NCBI RefSeq assembly: GCF_003072645.1
Contig: NZ_CP028897.1
Span: forward strand, 2,865,658-2,929,657
Length of the DNA: 64,000 bases
Direction: 5' to 3'
DNA from: Dongshaea marina
Lineage (GTDB): Bacteria; Pseudomonadota; Gammaproteobacteria; Enterobacterales; Aeromonadaceae
In this document: positions 18,288 through 27,652 of the stretch, one piece after another
Numbering within the stretch: position 1 is the stretch's first letter
Layout: each line of letters opens with the position of its first letter
Program-made: the position numbers and the translations under genes
Notes under the pieces: generated by a model
Database searches by the model: none
What the model saw: the letters and a program-made list of their open reading frames with translations, nothing else
What the model was told of the DNA's origin: nothing

Positions 18288-19301
18288 TTGAAAAAAGTTG
18301 CCATTTTTATCCCTTTATTGATGCTTGCATCCATGAGTCAGGCCTGGGCTGCGCCACGCTTTGAAATTGAGATGATCCTGTTCGAGCGCAACGTCAATCC
18401 TGCAAGCATCAATGAAAACTGGCAGGCTGAGGCGCATCGCCCGGACTTCACCAAGGCGCGCTCACTGCTCCCTCCCGATGCACACCCTTACCCGGCGACG
18501 GTCACCAGCGCAGATATCAATCCATCACAGCTACCGCGTGGGGTGACCCTGCTCAGTAACCAGCAGCTCCAGCTCAACCGTGCATTTGCACGGATCAGCC
18601 AGGATCCATCCCTCACCCCTCTGCTTCACTTAGGCTGGCGCCAGCCGGTTTACTCCAAGCGCCGCGCCCAGATCTGGCATATTATCGGTGGCAACAATCT
18701 ATGTCCGGTGCTAAATCAGGACGATTCGCAGCCAAACCCGCTCACCACCGACAATGCAGCGTCTCAGGAAAGTGAGGGTATGGTCAGCTCGGTCACTGAA
18801 AATGATGGAGCCACCACATTGGAAGTTGGTAGTCCCGACAGTAGCAGCTCTGATGAGGCTAGCAGTATCCCGCTGATCCCGGCGCCATCTTCAGACTTTC
18901 ATCCCTGCTGGTCACTGGATGGGACCCTTCGCATCTACCTGCGTCACTATCTCTACATAGAAACAGATATGCTGCTTCGGGAAAAAAGCGATCAGCCCCC
19001 CACTGAAGTGAATCCTCTCGAGGACAAGAGCGGTGATACAACAAGCACTCAGGCTGACGATAGCACAGTGACGACTCAAGTCTCGGATGTCACCAGCAGC
19101 AGCGAAAACGAGCCGAACACGACAGCGGCCCCTGTATCAACCCCAGCCAATCATGATCTGAGCCCAAATGGGGATGGCAGCTGGATCATCAGCTATCCGA
19201 TGGAGCAGTTCCGCCGGGTTCGCAGCTCAGAGATCCACTACTTTGATCACCCCCTGATGGGGATGATCATCCAGATCCGCAAGATCCCAAAGGCTGGCTA
19301 A
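18288..19301 (+). CDS. csiV: CsiV/LpoV-family periplasmic protein
   Basis: A ~337-residue exported protein. I chose the TTG at 18288 because AAGGAGA sits at 18276-18282 and the resulting N-terminus is a clean signal peptide, KKVAIFIPLLMLASMSQAWA, cleaved before APRFEIEMILFERN. The FEIEMILFER start and the C-terminal SSEIHYFDHPLMGMIIQIRK are hallmarks of the CsiV family, usually encoded just after mfd. In Vibrio cholerae the family member (CsiV/LpoV) activates the peptidoglycan synthase PBP1A. Here the middle (residues ~150-290) carries two Ser/Thr/Asp/Glu-rich low-complexity stretches, probably flexible linkers. There is no lipobox Cys after the signal, so it appears to be soluble or otherwise anchored. 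Confidence 0.8.
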   Translation: MKKVAIFIPLLMLASMSQAWAAPRFEIEMILFERNVNPASINENWQAEAHRPDFTKARSLLPPDAHPYPATVTSADINPSQLPRGVTLLSNQQLQLNRAFARISQDPSLTPLLHLGWRQPVYSKRRAQIWHIIGGNNLCPVLNQDDSQPNPLTTDNAASQESEGMVSSVTENDGATTLEVGSPDSSSSDEASSIPLIPAPSSDFHPCWSLDGTLRIYLRHYLYIETDMLLREKSDQPPTEVNPLEDKSGDTTSTQADDSTVTTQVSDVTSSSENEPNTTAAPVSTPANHDLSPNGDGSWIISYPMEQFRRVRSSEIHYFDHPLMGMIIQIRKIPKAG

Positions 19302-19307
19302 CTCCAA

Positions 19308-19331
19308 CGGGAGCAGCCGCCGCTGCTCCCG
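19308..19331 (+). terminator. Hairpin after csiV
   Basis: A 10-base-pair perfect stem (CGGGAGCAGC / GCTGCTCCCG) with a 4-base loop begins six bases after the csiV stop. No T-tract follows directly, so it may be a weak terminator or an mRNA-stabilising hairpin. Confidence 0.55.
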
Positions 19332-19481
19332 ACCCTCCTACATGAGTCCCAAGAAAAAGAGCAAAAACCCCCCTCTTAATCCATTTTTTTCAAGAAGAGT
19401 TTAAAAAAACAAGTTATCTTTTGATTGCACTGGGCAGGGATTGAGTGCTAAAAATAGCAAAAACCGACAAAAGGACACCCG

Positions 19482-20804
19482 ATGAATCCTGTTGCCATTG
19501 CTGTATGTTTAATGTTGTTGCTCAGTCTGCTGCGGATCAATGTGGTGGTCTCCCTGACTCTCAGCGCCCTGGTCGGGGGTCTGATCGGCGGTTTGTCACT
19601 GCAACAAACCCTCACCGCCTTTAGCGGTGGCCTGGGAGGCGGTGCAGAGATAGCACTCTCTTATGCAATGCTCGGCGCCTTTGCCGTTGCTATCTCCCGC
19701 TCAGGGATCACCGATTTGCTGGCGCACAAGGTGATCAGCCAGCTTGGCAAAGAGGCTAGCCCGGGCCGGGTACTCTGGGTAAAAAGCATGATGCTAACAG
19801 CCATCCTGCTGGCCGCCATCGCCTCGCAGAACCTGATCCCGGTCCACATCGCCTTTATTCCGATCCTGATCCCGCCGCTGCTGCATGTGATGGCACAGAT
19901 GAAACTGGATCGACGGATGGTCGCCTGCATCATCACCTTTGGCCTCACCGCCACCTATATGTTGCTGCCGGTGGGTTTTGGCGGGATCTTCCTCAATACT
20001 ATCCTGGCCAAGAACCTCATCGATAATGGTCTGCAGATCTCGGCCAGCCAGCTGCCGCTGGCGATGGCGATCCCCGTTGGTGGCATGCTGCTGGGGCTCC
20101 TGGTGGCGGTATTTATCAGCTACCGCAAGCCAAGGGAGTATGATCTGCAGAAGATCCTGGATGCGGAGCCGGAAACCGTGGATCTCAATCCGCGTCACCT
20201 ATGGGTGGCAGTAGTTGCGATCGCTGTTGCCCTGGGGTTACAGCTCAAGACCGACAGCATCATCCTCGGGGCCCTGGCGGGCTTTGTGATCTTTACCTGT
20301 GGTGGGGTGATCAAGTTTAAAGAGAGTCAGGATGCCTTCACCCAGGGGGTGAAGATGATGTCCCTCATCGGCTTTATCATGATTGCCGCAGCCGGCTTTG
20401 CCTCGGTGATGAAGGCCACCCACGGCGTCGAAGCCCTGGTGCAGTCGGTCTCGGTGATGATGGTAAATCACAAGGCGATTGCCGCTTTAGCACTCCTGGT
20501 GGTGGGACTTCTGATCACCATGGGGATCGGATCCTCTTTCTCCACCATCCCCATCATAGCGACCATCTATGTGCCTCTGTGTATCCAGCTGGGCTTCTCC
20601 CCCATGGCCACCATGGCCCTGGTGGGCACCGCAGGCGCCCTGGGGGATGCGGGCTCCCCGGCATCGGACTCCACCCTGGGGCCCACATCCGGCCTGAACA
20701 TCGATGGCCAGCACGATCATATCTGGGATAGTGTGGTTCCAACCTTCATCCACTTTAATATTCCGCTGATCCTGTTTGGCTGGATTGCGGCGATGACCCT
20801 TTAA
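19482..20804 (+). CDS. Na+/H+ antiporter family permease
   Basis: A 440-residue polytopic membrane protein with about eleven hydrophobic segments, starting [29 protein letters not shown]. The pattern GFGLTA-like [24 protein letters not shown] and the late [24 protein letters not shown] segment, repeating polar residues inside a membrane region, match the YuiF/NhaC-like Na+/H+ antiporter group of the ion transporter superfamily. It probably exchanges protons or sodium, or takes up an organic acid or amino acid; the exact substrate cannot be read from sequence. It is a single gene with its own upstream region and converges with the hydrolase gene (32 bases between stops). Confidence 0.75.
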   Translation: MNPVAIAVCLMLLLSLLRINVVVSLTLSALVGGLIGGLSLQQTLTAFSGGLGGGAEIALSYAMLGAFAVAISRSGITDLLAHKVISQLGKEASPGRVLWVKSMMLTAILLAAIASQNLIPVHIAFIPILIPPLLHVMAQMKLDRRMVACIITFGLTATYMLLPVGFGGIFLNTILAKNLIDNGLQISASQLPLAMAIPVGGMLLGLLVAVFISYRKPREYDLQKILDAEPETVDLNPRHLWVAVVAIAVALGLQLKTDSIILGALAGFVIFTCGGVIKFKESQDAFTQGVKMMSLIGFIMIAAAGFASVMKATHGVEALVQSVSVMMVNHKAIAALALLVVGLLITMGIGSSFSTIPIIATIYVPLCIQLGFSPMATMALVGTAGALGDAGSPASDSTLGPTSGLNIDGQHDHIWDSVVPTFIHFNIPLILFGWIAAMTL

Positions 20805-20836
20805 TTGAAGATATCTTTACAAGATAAGAGGCAGGA

Positions 20837-21817
20837 TCAGCAATGATCCTGCTCGACAAACCAGCGAAGTAGTAGTTGATCCATCCAGCGCAACTCCCGC
20901 CCCTGGGTCGGCAGGGCCATAAAACCCATGTGCCCTCCCAGCTCAGTCAAAAGCAGATCCAGCTGTGGATTATTAAGGCCGGACAGGACGCGGTTATCCA
21001 CCACAGGATCGTCCCTGGAGCCCAGCAGCAGGGTCGGTACCCGGATCTGTGGCATGAGTGGCAGAGCCGAAGCCTTGTGGTAATAATCCTCGGCACTCTC
21101 AAACTGGCAGCTGGGGGCGGTAAACTTCTCATCAAAGGCATAGATCCCATCGATGCTATGCCAGTCAAAGGTTGTATCCTGTTTCATCAATTGCTTAGCC
21201 AATGCAACCAGTCGCCGGGTAAAATAGGGATCAAACAGAGGGCCATGCTGGCGAACCCACTGCGAACAGGCAAGCAGATCGACCGGGGGAGAGATCGCGA
21301 CAAGTGAGTGCAGCGGGCACTGCTCCCCCTCTTCCCCCGCCATTTTTAGCGCGGTATTTGCGGTCAGGGAAAAGCCAATCAATGATATCGCCATTGCGGG
21401 ATAGATACTCTGTAATCGAGCTATGATCTGTCTTAAATCCTCGCTGCGTCCGGCATGAGCGATACCGCTTGCCAGGTGAGCTGCCGGGCCGGCACAACGC
21501 ATGTTGACCCGAAACACCGGGTAACCCAGCGCCACCAGCTTACGAGCGAGACGACTTAAGTAACCGGAGCGATAATCGCCGGTTAGCCCATGCACCATGA
21601 CGACCAGGTGATCGCGCATGCTCTGATCGGGCCAGTTCTCACAGATAAATAGCCGATCCCCATCGCTGAGCCTTAAATTCAGCCAGCTATCAGGTTTGAG
21701 GTTTATTTTTTGTGGCCAGTAGGATGCCGCTATGGTCTGCCCGTAACAGGAGTGCAGCCCCGGCAGGGGCTCGAAAGAGGGAACCGCCAGACGCTTCAGA
21801 AGCTCACAATCACCCAT
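20837..21817 (-). CDS. YheT-like alpha/beta hydrolase
   Basis: A ~326-residue alpha/beta hydrolase of the YheT/EMB8 type. The strand-loop MVHGLTGDYRSGY is the oxyanion region, the nucleophile elbow is LIGFSLTAN (GxSxT rather than the common GxSxG), the acid lies in GSRDDPVVD, and the His in GGHMGFM. The frame is open to a TTG at 21871, but the ATG at 21817 (MGDCELLKRLAVPSFEPLPG) matches the family better. Substrates of this family are poorly known; short-chain esterase activity has been reported for relatives. It is convergent with the antiporter gene and 19 bases downstream of the first binding-protein gene on the same strand, allowing co-transcription. Confidence 0.8.
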   Translation of the reverse strand: MGDCELLKRLAVPSFEPLPGLHSCYGQTIAASYWPQKINLKPDSWLNLRLSDGDRLFICENWPDQSMRDHLVVMVHGLTGDYRSGYLSRLARKLVALGYPVFRVNMRCAGPAAHLASGIAHAGRSEDLRQIIARLQSIYPAMAISLIGFSLTANTALKMAGEEGEQCPLHSLVAISPPVDLLACSQWVRQHGPLFDPYFTRRLVALAKQLMKQDTTFDWHSIDGIYAFDEKFTAPSCQFESAEDYYHKASALPLMPQIRVPTLLLGSRDDPVVDNRVLSGLNNPQLDLLLTELGGHMGFMALPTQGRELRWMDQLLLRWFVEQDHC

Positions 21818-21889
21818 AGGCTGACATCCGGGCGGTAATGCGTTTTTTTCTGTAGCAGGCCAAAGGGGCAACTGTGACTCGGATCAAAG

Positions 21890-22870
21890 CTAGTCCACAA
21901 ATTTTGCTTTAGAGACTATGGATGCCGGCAGGTTGGTTCGCCACTTTTTCAGCTGAGTGCGGCTAAAAAGATAGTAGCCTTTTTCAGCGGTTCTGGGACT
22001 GATCCGGCTGGGAGCCTTTCCTGCAAGGATCTCCCTGGCAATTGCAGCGGCCTCTTTCCCCTGCTCATAGCCCGAAAGTACCATGCCGCCGAGCGCCTTA
22101 TCTGCTCCAACCTCAAAATCCCAGAAGGCAAAAGGTGGGATCGGCGTATGCTCCGAGGTCCAGCGGATCACCTTCTCTGCCGGAACATGCAGCCCCTCAT
22201 CATCGATCAGGGTGTGATAGAGGCCAATCACCATCACATCGTAGTGCTTATTGGCCTCAAGTACCGTCTCCTGCCAAACACTCCAGTCGCCGATAAATTT
22301 CAATGAGATCTTAAGCCCCAGTAGCTTTATCTCACTGCGTCCCTGGAACACCTCCTGGGAAGACGCCTGAGAGGTAGTTCCCGAATCAAACAGCACCAGC
22401 ACGGACTCTGTGTTTGGATAGGTGCGACGAATATCTACAATCGCCCGCTTTAACAAAGGGCGCTCCAGAACGCCGGTAATATTGCGCCCCAACGGAATAT
22501 AGTCACGGGGATTATTATTGATGCCGAGGTAAACCACCGGGGTGCTGGTTTCAATCAGCTTAGGGCCAAGGTAATTGAGCGCGTTATCATCCCCCAGCAC
22601 CACCAGCACAGGTTTAAGCTCCTGATATTTTTTCCAGGCCAGATCGGCACGCTTCTCATAGAGGGATTTAGGCAAGCGTTTGGTATCCATCTCAAAATAA
22701 TTCAGTTGATACTCCTTGCCCAGGTACTCCTGAAGCGCTTTTTTGTAGCTTTTATCCCAGGGGTATCCGTCATGATAACTCTCAATCACCAGGATCGCCG
22801 GCTTGTCCGCAAAACAAGCGCCTGTCCACAAACCCAGGACAAGGGAGATCAACACTATCCATAGTCTCAT
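21890..22870 (-). CDS. Periplasmic substrate-binding protein, paralog 1 of 4
   Basis: A 326-residue exported protein with signal peptide MRLWIVLISLVLGLWTGACFA. It belongs to the ABC_sub_bind type (PF04392-like) with a two-lobed fold. Shared cluster motifs are VIESYHDGYPWDKSY near the N-terminus, FEMDTKR, VVLGDDNALNYLG, LGINNNPRDY, TGVLERPLLKR, and FAFWDFEVGADK. The four cluster members are clearly homologous but diverged. No permease or ATPase gene is near, so the protein may serve a distant transporter or present ligand to a sensor. The gene diverges from paralog 2, with 123 bases between them. The ligand is unknown. Confidence 0.8.
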   Translation of the reverse strand: MRLWIVLISLVLGLWTGACFADKPAILVIESYHDGYPWDKSYKKALQEYLGKEYQLNYFEMDTKRLPKSLYEKRADLAWKKYQELKPVLVVLGDDNALNYLGPKLIETSTPVVYLGINNNPRDYIPLGRNITGVLERPLLKRAIVDIRRTYPNTESVLVLFDSGTTSQASSQEVFQGRSEIKLLGLKISLKFIGDWSVWQETVLEANKHYDVMVIGLYHTLIDDEGLHVPAEKVIRWTSEHTPIPPFAFWDFEVGADKALGGMVLSGYEQGKEAAAIAREILAGKAPSRISPRTAEKGYYLFSRTQLKKWRTNLPASIVSKAKFVD

Positions 22871-22894
22871 CGCGCTATCCTTTTACCCTTTCGC

Positions 22895-22915
22895 CTCCAG
22901 ATGGATGCTCTGGAG
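22895..22915. promoter_or_regulatory. Inverted repeat between divergent binding-protein genes
   Basis: A perfect 7-base inverted repeat (CTCCAGA / TCTGGAG) with a 7-base spacer lies in the 123-base gap between paralogs 1 and 2. It could be an operator for coordinated control or a leader hairpin. I do not recognise the motif. Confidence 0.35.
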
Positions 22916-22993
22916 TCAACTGAAAACTGGGAAAATTGAACCCTGGATACTATAAGGTTAATGATACTTGGCCAAAATGAAAGGAATCACCCC

Positions 22994-23983
22994 ATGCGAT
23001 CATTCACTACCCTATTAGGTGCCCTGTTGCTGACTCTGTGCTGGGGAGTCGCCTCGGCAAAGTCTGTACTGGTTATCGAGAGTTACCATGCCGAATATCC
23101 CTGGGATGCCAGCTATATGGAAGGGCTTAAAAAAGAGCTGGGCTCAGGCTTCAGTATTAGTAGCTTTGAGATGGATACCAAGCGGGTTCCCAAATCTGAG
23201 TATCAGGCCAAGGCCGATGCAGCCTGGGCTGAGTATCAGAAGATGAAGCCGGACCTGGTGGTACTGGGCGATGATAACGCTCTTAAGTTCCTGTTCCCGA
23301 AGTTTAAAGAAACCCAGACCCCGGTGGTCTTTCTTGGGATCAACTCCAACCCACGGGATCTGAAAATCAGCAGCGCAAAAAACTTTACCGGCGTGCTGGA
23401 GCGTCCCCTGTTCAAGCGCTCGGTGGCCGAGCTTAAGAAAATCTTAAAACCTGCCCCCAAAAAAATGATGGTGCTGTTTGACTCAGGTAATACCTCCAAG
23501 GCCGCGGTTGCCAAGTTGTTTGCCGGTCAAACCTCGACCAAGATTGCCGGTGTCACCGTTGATCTCAAGCTCATCGGTAAGCTGGATGATTGGAAAAAGA
23601 CCGTCAGCAGTGCCAAGGCCGATGGTTATGATGCCATCATAGTTGGTCTCTACCACACCCTGGTGGACTCCGCCGGTAAACATGTTCCGGCAGGTGAGGT
23701 GCTGAGCTGGACCTCCAAGGATACTCCGGTTCCTGTCTTTAGCTTCTGGGACTTTGCGGTCGGTGCCGATAAGACCGCTGGAGGCCTGGTGCTGTTTGGC
23801 CAGATCCAGGGAGAGGAAGCCGGTAAGCTGGTGAAGAAGATCCTGGTCGATGGCGCATCACCAAGCAGCCTCAAGCCACAAGCCGCCGAGAAGGGACGTT
23901 TCCTGTTTAGCAAGGCTCAGCTGGCTAAGTGGAAGATTACCCTCCCCGCCTCTATTGAGAAAAAAGCAAACTTCACTGACTGA
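22994..23983 (+). CDS. Periplasmic substrate-binding protein, paralog 2 of 4
   Basis: A 329-residue protein. The ATG at 22994 follows AAAGGAAT and gives a good signal peptide, MRSFTTLLGALLLTLCWGVASA; the frame also opens 33 bases earlier. It shares all cluster motifs: VIESYHAEYPWDASY, FEMDTKRV, VVLGDDNALKF, LGINSNPRDL, TGVLERPLFKR, LFDSGNTS and GLYHTLVDSAGKHVPAGEV. It is more Lys-rich than its neighbours. A strong hairpin follows the stop. It is probably the most highly expressed copy, judging by the ribosome site and terminator, but that is inference. The ligand is unknown. Confidence 0.8.
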   Translation: MRSFTTLLGALLLTLCWGVASAKSVLVIESYHAEYPWDASYMEGLKKELGSGFSISSFEMDTKRVPKSEYQAKADAAWAEYQKMKPDLVVLGDDNALKFLFPKFKETQTPVVFLGINSNPRDLKISSAKNFTGVLERPLFKRSVAELKKILKPAPKKMMVLFDSGNTSKAAVAKLFAGQTSTKIAGVTVDLKLIGKLDDWKKTVSSAKADGYDAIIVGLYHTLVDSAGKHVPAGEVLSWTSKDTPVPVFSFWDFAVGADKTAGGLVLFGQIQGEEAGKLVKKILVDGASPSSLKPQAAEKGRFLFSKAQLAKWKITLPASIEKKANFTD

Positions 23984-23994
23984 TATCCATATCT

Positions 23995-24026
23995 TTTCTC
24001 GCAAGACCTTTGGGTCTTGCGAGAAA
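23995..24026 (+). terminator. Hairpin terminator after binding-protein paralog 2
   Basis: A perfect 14-base-pair stem (TTTCTCGCAAGACC / GGTCTTGCGAGAAA) with a TTTG loop lies 12 bases after the stop. The A/T-rich base of the stem substitutes for part of the missing T-tract, and bidirectional function is possible. Confidence 0.65.
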
Positions 24027-24087
24027 TCACCTCTATGATCATCCCTGAGCTATCCTTAATCCAGGAGCCATCATCTCAGAGCCATGT

Positions 24088-25086
24088 ATGGGAGTCCTCA
24101 CCCGCGTTATCTGTCTTGCCATCTGCCTGCTGCTTCCGGGGGCAACCAATGGCCAGGTAAAGCACCGGGTATTGGTCATTGAAAGCTATCACGCCGAATA
24201 CCCCTGGGATGCCAGCTACAAGGAGGGACTTCAATCTGAGCTCGGCTCCGACTACCAGCTTGATTTCTTCGAGATGGATACCAAGCGGCTTGCCCGCGAG
24301 CGCCATCTGCAGCGAGCCAATGCCGCCTGGGAGCACTACCAGCAAACAAAGCCTGATCTGGTGATCCTGGGAGATGATAATGCGATCCGCTTTCTCGGGC
24401 CTTTGCTGGCACAAAACTCGGTCCCTGTGGTTTATCTTGGGCTCAACAATAATCCCAGGGATTACAGCATCTATGGTGCACCTAACATCACAGGGGTGCT
24501 TGAGCGCCCGCTGATCAAACGCTCCATCGCTTCGGCCAGCCAGTTCTTTACTCCTCACCCCAAACGGATATTGCTGCTGTTAGACAGTGGCCAAACCTCG
24601 GAGACTATTTACAAGGAGATTTTCAATGACCAGCCCAACAATACCTTCTTAAAGATCTCGGTGGATGTCCGGCTGGTCGGTAGCTGGGAGCGTTGGCAAA
24701 AACTGGTCAAACAAAGTAAAAAACAGGGTTATGACCTGCTATTTGTCGGCCTGTTTCACACCCTGCGCAATCATCAAAATCAACACATCCCGGCTCAGGA
24801 GGTGCTTCAATGGACCTCAACCCATACACCTATCCCTCCCCTGGGGTTATGGGATTTTGCCGTTGGCAAAGATAAAACCATCGGCGGGTTGGTACTCTAT
24901 GGCAAGGAGCAGGGGATCACCGCGGCCTGGATCGCCCGGCAGATCCTGGAGCAGGGAGTCTCTCCCGGCAAAATTCACCCGGTTCCGGCCGAGAAGGGGC
25001 GCTATCTGTTTAGTCGATCCCAGCTGGAAAAATGGAATACCAAACTGCCTGATTTCATCGAAACAAAAGCCCAGTGGGTCGATTGA
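24088..25086 (+). CDS. Periplasmic substrate-binding protein, paralog 3 of 4
   Basis: A 332-residue exported protein with signal sequence GVLTRVICLAICLLLPGATNG. The family motifs VIESYHAEYPWDASY, FEMDTKRLAR, VILGDDNAIRFLG, LGLNNNPRDY, TGVLERPLIKR and LLLDSGQTS are all present. The region equivalent to GLYHTLVD reads GLFHTLRNHQNQHIPAQEV, so it has diverged at a likely ligand-facing loop. It lies downstream of paralog 2 on the same strand but is separated from it by a hairpin. No transporter partner is encoded nearby. The upstream AGGAG is ~20 bases from the ATG, so the start is not certain. Confidence 0.78.
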   Translation: MGVLTRVICLAICLLLPGATNGQVKHRVLVIESYHAEYPWDASYKEGLQSELGSDYQLDFFEMDTKRLARERHLQRANAAWEHYQQTKPDLVILGDDNAIRFLGPLLAQNSVPVVYLGLNNNPRDYSIYGAPNITGVLERPLIKRSIASASQFFTPHPKRILLLLDSGQTSETIYKEIFNDQPNNTFLKISVDVRLVGSWERWQKLVKQSKKQGYDLLFVGLFHTLRNHQNQHIPAQEVLQWTSTHTPIPPLGLWDFAVGKDKTIGGLVLYGKEQGITAAWIARQILEQGVSPGKIHPVPAEKGRYLFSRSQLEKWNTKLPDFIETKAQWVD

Positions 25087-25273
25087 TGGCGAATACCTTT
25101 CATGAAAGAAATGTGATCGGCTTGCTGATCATCCATGAGTCATTTGGGCCACGCAGCAAGTACATCCATGTATGCTCGATGCCAGCATCCATGCTGACAA
25201 CGGGCTAAATCACTCACAGATTATCCAAATCAGTGCAAGTCACATTCTGATCACCTAACTATTGGGATTGGTA

Positions 25274-26338
25274 TTACTCGACGAATTTAGCCTTGCGCGC
25301 GATCTTATCCGGAAGTTTAATGTTCCACTTTTGTAGCTGCGAGCGGCTAAACAGGTAATAGCCTTTTTCGGCGACCTTAGGCGAAACCGACGCAGGATCC
25401 ATCCCATTTAGGATCTTTTTGGCCAGCACCCCGGCGGCTATCCCCTGCTCATAGCCGGATAGCACCATGCCGCCTACGGTTCGCTCCCTGCCGACCGCAA
25501 ATCCCCATAGCCCAAACAGAGGTAACGGCGAATGCTGTGAGCTCCAACGGATCACCTCTTCTGCCGGAACGTGTTGCCCCTGCTGATCAACCAGGGTGTG
25601 GTAGAGACCTATCACTATGGCATCGTAATGCTTCTTGGCATGACGGACTATGGTCTGCCATGACTCCCAGCGGCCGATATAGCGCACCGTCACCTGGGTA
25701 TTGAGAATGGTCACCTTACTCTCCCCCTCCATCACCTCATTGGCGATGATCCGCGAGGTCACACCTGAATCGAACAACAGCAGGATCCGCTCCACACCGG
25801 GAACCAGACGCCGCAGCTCGGCGATAGAGCGCTTGATCAGCGGACGCTCTAAAATCCCCGTTATGTTGTAGCCGATCGGGATATAGTTACGGGGGTTGTT
25901 GTTGATCCCTAAAAACACCGTTGGCGTCCCGGATTGAATCAACCGGGTCCCCAGGTAGCGCAAAGCATTGTCATCCCCGAGGATCACCAGATCAGGCTTG
26001 ATCTTTTTATATTCAGCCCAGGCAGCATTGGCACGTTCTACGTAGCGTGTTTTATGAACCCGCTTGGTATCCATCTGAAAATTAAAAAACTGAACCTCAT
26101 CGGCCAATACATGTTCCAGGCCACGCTTGTAATCCTGATCCCAGGGGTAACCATCATGATAACTCTCGATCACCAGTACCTTGGGCTTATCTGGGACTGA
26201 CGCGGCAAAAGCACCACAGGAAAAGAGAAACAAGGGGATCAGCAACAAACAGCAACCAAGGGATCGAGGATAGAACGCCGATCGCAAGTTTCCCCACAGC
26301 CCTCTCAGGCTCATCACAGTAGCAGCCCTAGTTTGCAT
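25274..26338 (-). CDS. Periplasmic substrate-binding protein, paralog 4 of 4
   Basis: A 354-residue protein, longer than its paralogs because of the N-terminus. A basic stretch precedes a hydrophobic signal core, CCLLLIPLFLFSCGAFAAS; an internal ATG at 26314 would give a shorter version. Motifs VIESYHDGYPWDQDY, FQMDTKRVHK, VILGDDNALRYLG, LGINNNPRNY, TGILERPLIKR, LLFDSGVTS and GLYHTLVDQQGQHVPAEEV are conserved. It is closest in appearance to paralog 1 (shared YHDGYPWD and YFLFSRS/QLKKW-like ends). It points toward the other three and ends 187 bases from paralog 3. The ligand is unknown. Confidence 0.78.
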   Translation of the reverse strand: MQTRAATVMSLRGLWGNLRSAFYPRSLGCCLLLIPLFLFSCGAFAASVPDKPKVLVIESYHDGYPWDQDYKRGLEHVLADEVQFFNFQMDTKRVHKTRYVERANAAWAEYKKIKPDLVILGDDNALRYLGTRLIQSGTPTVFLGINNNPRNYIPIGYNITGILERPLIKRSIAELRRLVPGVERILLLFDSGVTSRIIANEVMEGESKVTILNTQVTVRYIGRWESWQTIVRHAKKHYDAIVIGLYHTLVDQQGQHVPAEEVIRWSSQHSPLPLFGLWGFAVGRERTVGGMVLSGYEQGIAAGVLAKKILNGMDPASVSPKVAEKGYYLFSRSQLQKWNIKLPDKIARKAKFVE

Positions 26339-26379
26339 CTCCAGCCTATCGGTATGGATACATGCTAAAAGTCTAGCAG

Positions 26380-27120
26380 TTATAGGGAGTTAAACTCCTC
26401 GATATGCGAATGACCGCGCATCTTGAGAAAATCGAGCAGAGCCCTGGGCGAACGGGCCAGTAACCGCTCCTCGGGAAAGCCCGCGAGCTTTACCAAACGA
26501 ATGCAATGCTCAAAGTCTCCCAGGGTAAACGCCACATGGGAGTCGGAGCCAAAGCTCAGATAGGCACCGAGATCCCGCGCCAGCTCAACCACCCTCAAAC
26601 AGTTGGCCTCACTCCCCTTTCGCGAGTGGATAAACGAAGAGTTATTGATCTCAAGGGCTACCTGGCTCTGGGCCGCCGCGCTGATCACAGCCTCTAAATC
26701 AACCGGATAGGCGGGGTTTCCAGGATGGGAGATGATATCAACCCGCCCGGAGCGGATCGCCGCTATCATGGCCCGGGTATGACTCTTGGGATCCCTCGGA
26801 GGAAACACGGTTTCATGAAAGCCGGCCATCACCAGATCAAGCTCTTTAAGATAGCTGTCCGCAAGATCGATCTCGCCCTGCTCATTTTTGATATTGGCCT
26901 CAATCCCGCGCAAGATCCCAACACCATTGACCACTCTTGGCAGGATCCGCATATTCACAAAATGCCAGGGATGAGGCGCATCCTGCATCTCGGGTCCGTG
27001 ATCGGTAATCGCGAAAAGCTTGATCCCTTTTTGTGGTGCAACCGCCAGGTAATCGTGCAGGGTGCTATAGGCGTGGCTGCTAGCCACCGTATGAGTGTGA
27101 GTATCGACCGAAAAGTGCAT
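26380..27120 (-). CDS. PHP-domain phosphatase, YcdX family
   Basis: A 246-residue PHP-fold metal-dependent phosphoesterase. Metal-binding motifs are DTHTHT at the N-terminus, AITDHGPEM, the Glu of [25 protein letters not shown], and the C-terminal FGSDSHVAF. The order matches E. coli YcdX, a trinuclear-zinc phosphatase. The ATG at 27120 is preceded by GGAG nine bases upstream; an in-frame TTG at 27138 is less likely. The natural substrate of this family is not settled. It lies alone on the minus strand downstream of a small outer-membrane-like protein gene. Confidence 0.88.
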   Translation of the reverse strand: MHFSVDTHTHTVASSHAYSTLHDYLAVAPQKGIKLFAITDHGPEMQDAPHPWHFVNMRILPRVVNGVGILRGIEANIKNEQGEIDLADSYLKELDLVMAGFHETVFPPRDPKSHTRAMIAAIRSGRVDIISHPGNPAYPVDLEAVISAAAQSQVALEINNSSFIHSRKGSEANCLRVVELARDLGAYLSFGSDSHVAFTLGDFEHCIRLVKLAGFPEERLLARSPRALLDFLKMRGHSHIEEFNSL

Positions 27121-27213
27121 GAGGGCTCCGGGTTCCAAGAATTTTTCTCACAATACCAGCTCGCCCCAAGGCGAGTCACTACACCACTAAGGATATTATG
27201 CCCGAGGCAAAGA

Positions 27214-27594
27214 TCAGAAGCTGGCATCAAAGCGCAGCCAAAAACCATTATGCTCCGGCCCCTGCCCGGCAACGACCAGCCCATGATGGTAGTGCAGGCC
27301 AACAGAAACCGCCTCATTGACCGAGAGGATCATCCCAGCTCCCACCTGAGTTCGCTGCGGCTTCCTTGCAAGCCACAGCTGTGACCCATGATAAAGCAGG
27401 GCGCGCCGTCCAATATCCAGTGAGGGAACGAGCCCAGCCTGCCAGGACTCGGAAGTATGTTGCCACTGCCGCTGACAGCTCTGGGAATAGATACACAGGG
27501 GCTTAAGTTGCGCCTGCTCGAGGGCTGAGGCTTCACTGACCGCGCTCAAACCACACCAGCATACAAGGCTGACAATCATCTGCAGAAACTTCAT
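27214..27594 (-). CDS. Small exported protein, possible outer-membrane beta protein
   Basis: A 126-residue protein with signal peptide MKFLQMIVSLVCWCGLSAVSEASA. After two Cys (CIYSQSC, a likely disulphide) it has alternating polar/hydrophobic strands (SLDIGRRALLYHGSQLWLA, VGAGMILSVNEAVSVGLHYHHGLVV) and ends FWLRFDASF. The terminal Phe and alternation suggest beta strands of an outer-membrane protein, although it is short for a full barrel. The ATG at 27594 has GAGG eight bases upstream. I do not recognise the family. It lies between ycdX-like and serB on the same strand. Confidence 0.55.
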   Translation of the reverse strand: MKFLQMIVSLVCWCGLSAVSEASALEQAQLKPLCIYSQSCQRQWQHTSESWQAGLVPSLDIGRRALLYHGSQLWLARKPQRTQVGAGMILSVNEAVSVGLHYHHGLVVAGQGPEHNGFWLRFDASF

Positions 27595-27652
27595 CTGCAA
27601 TACCTCGAACCGATAAGCCTAACTCAGTTCAAGCAATATCATTGCCAGCTTA

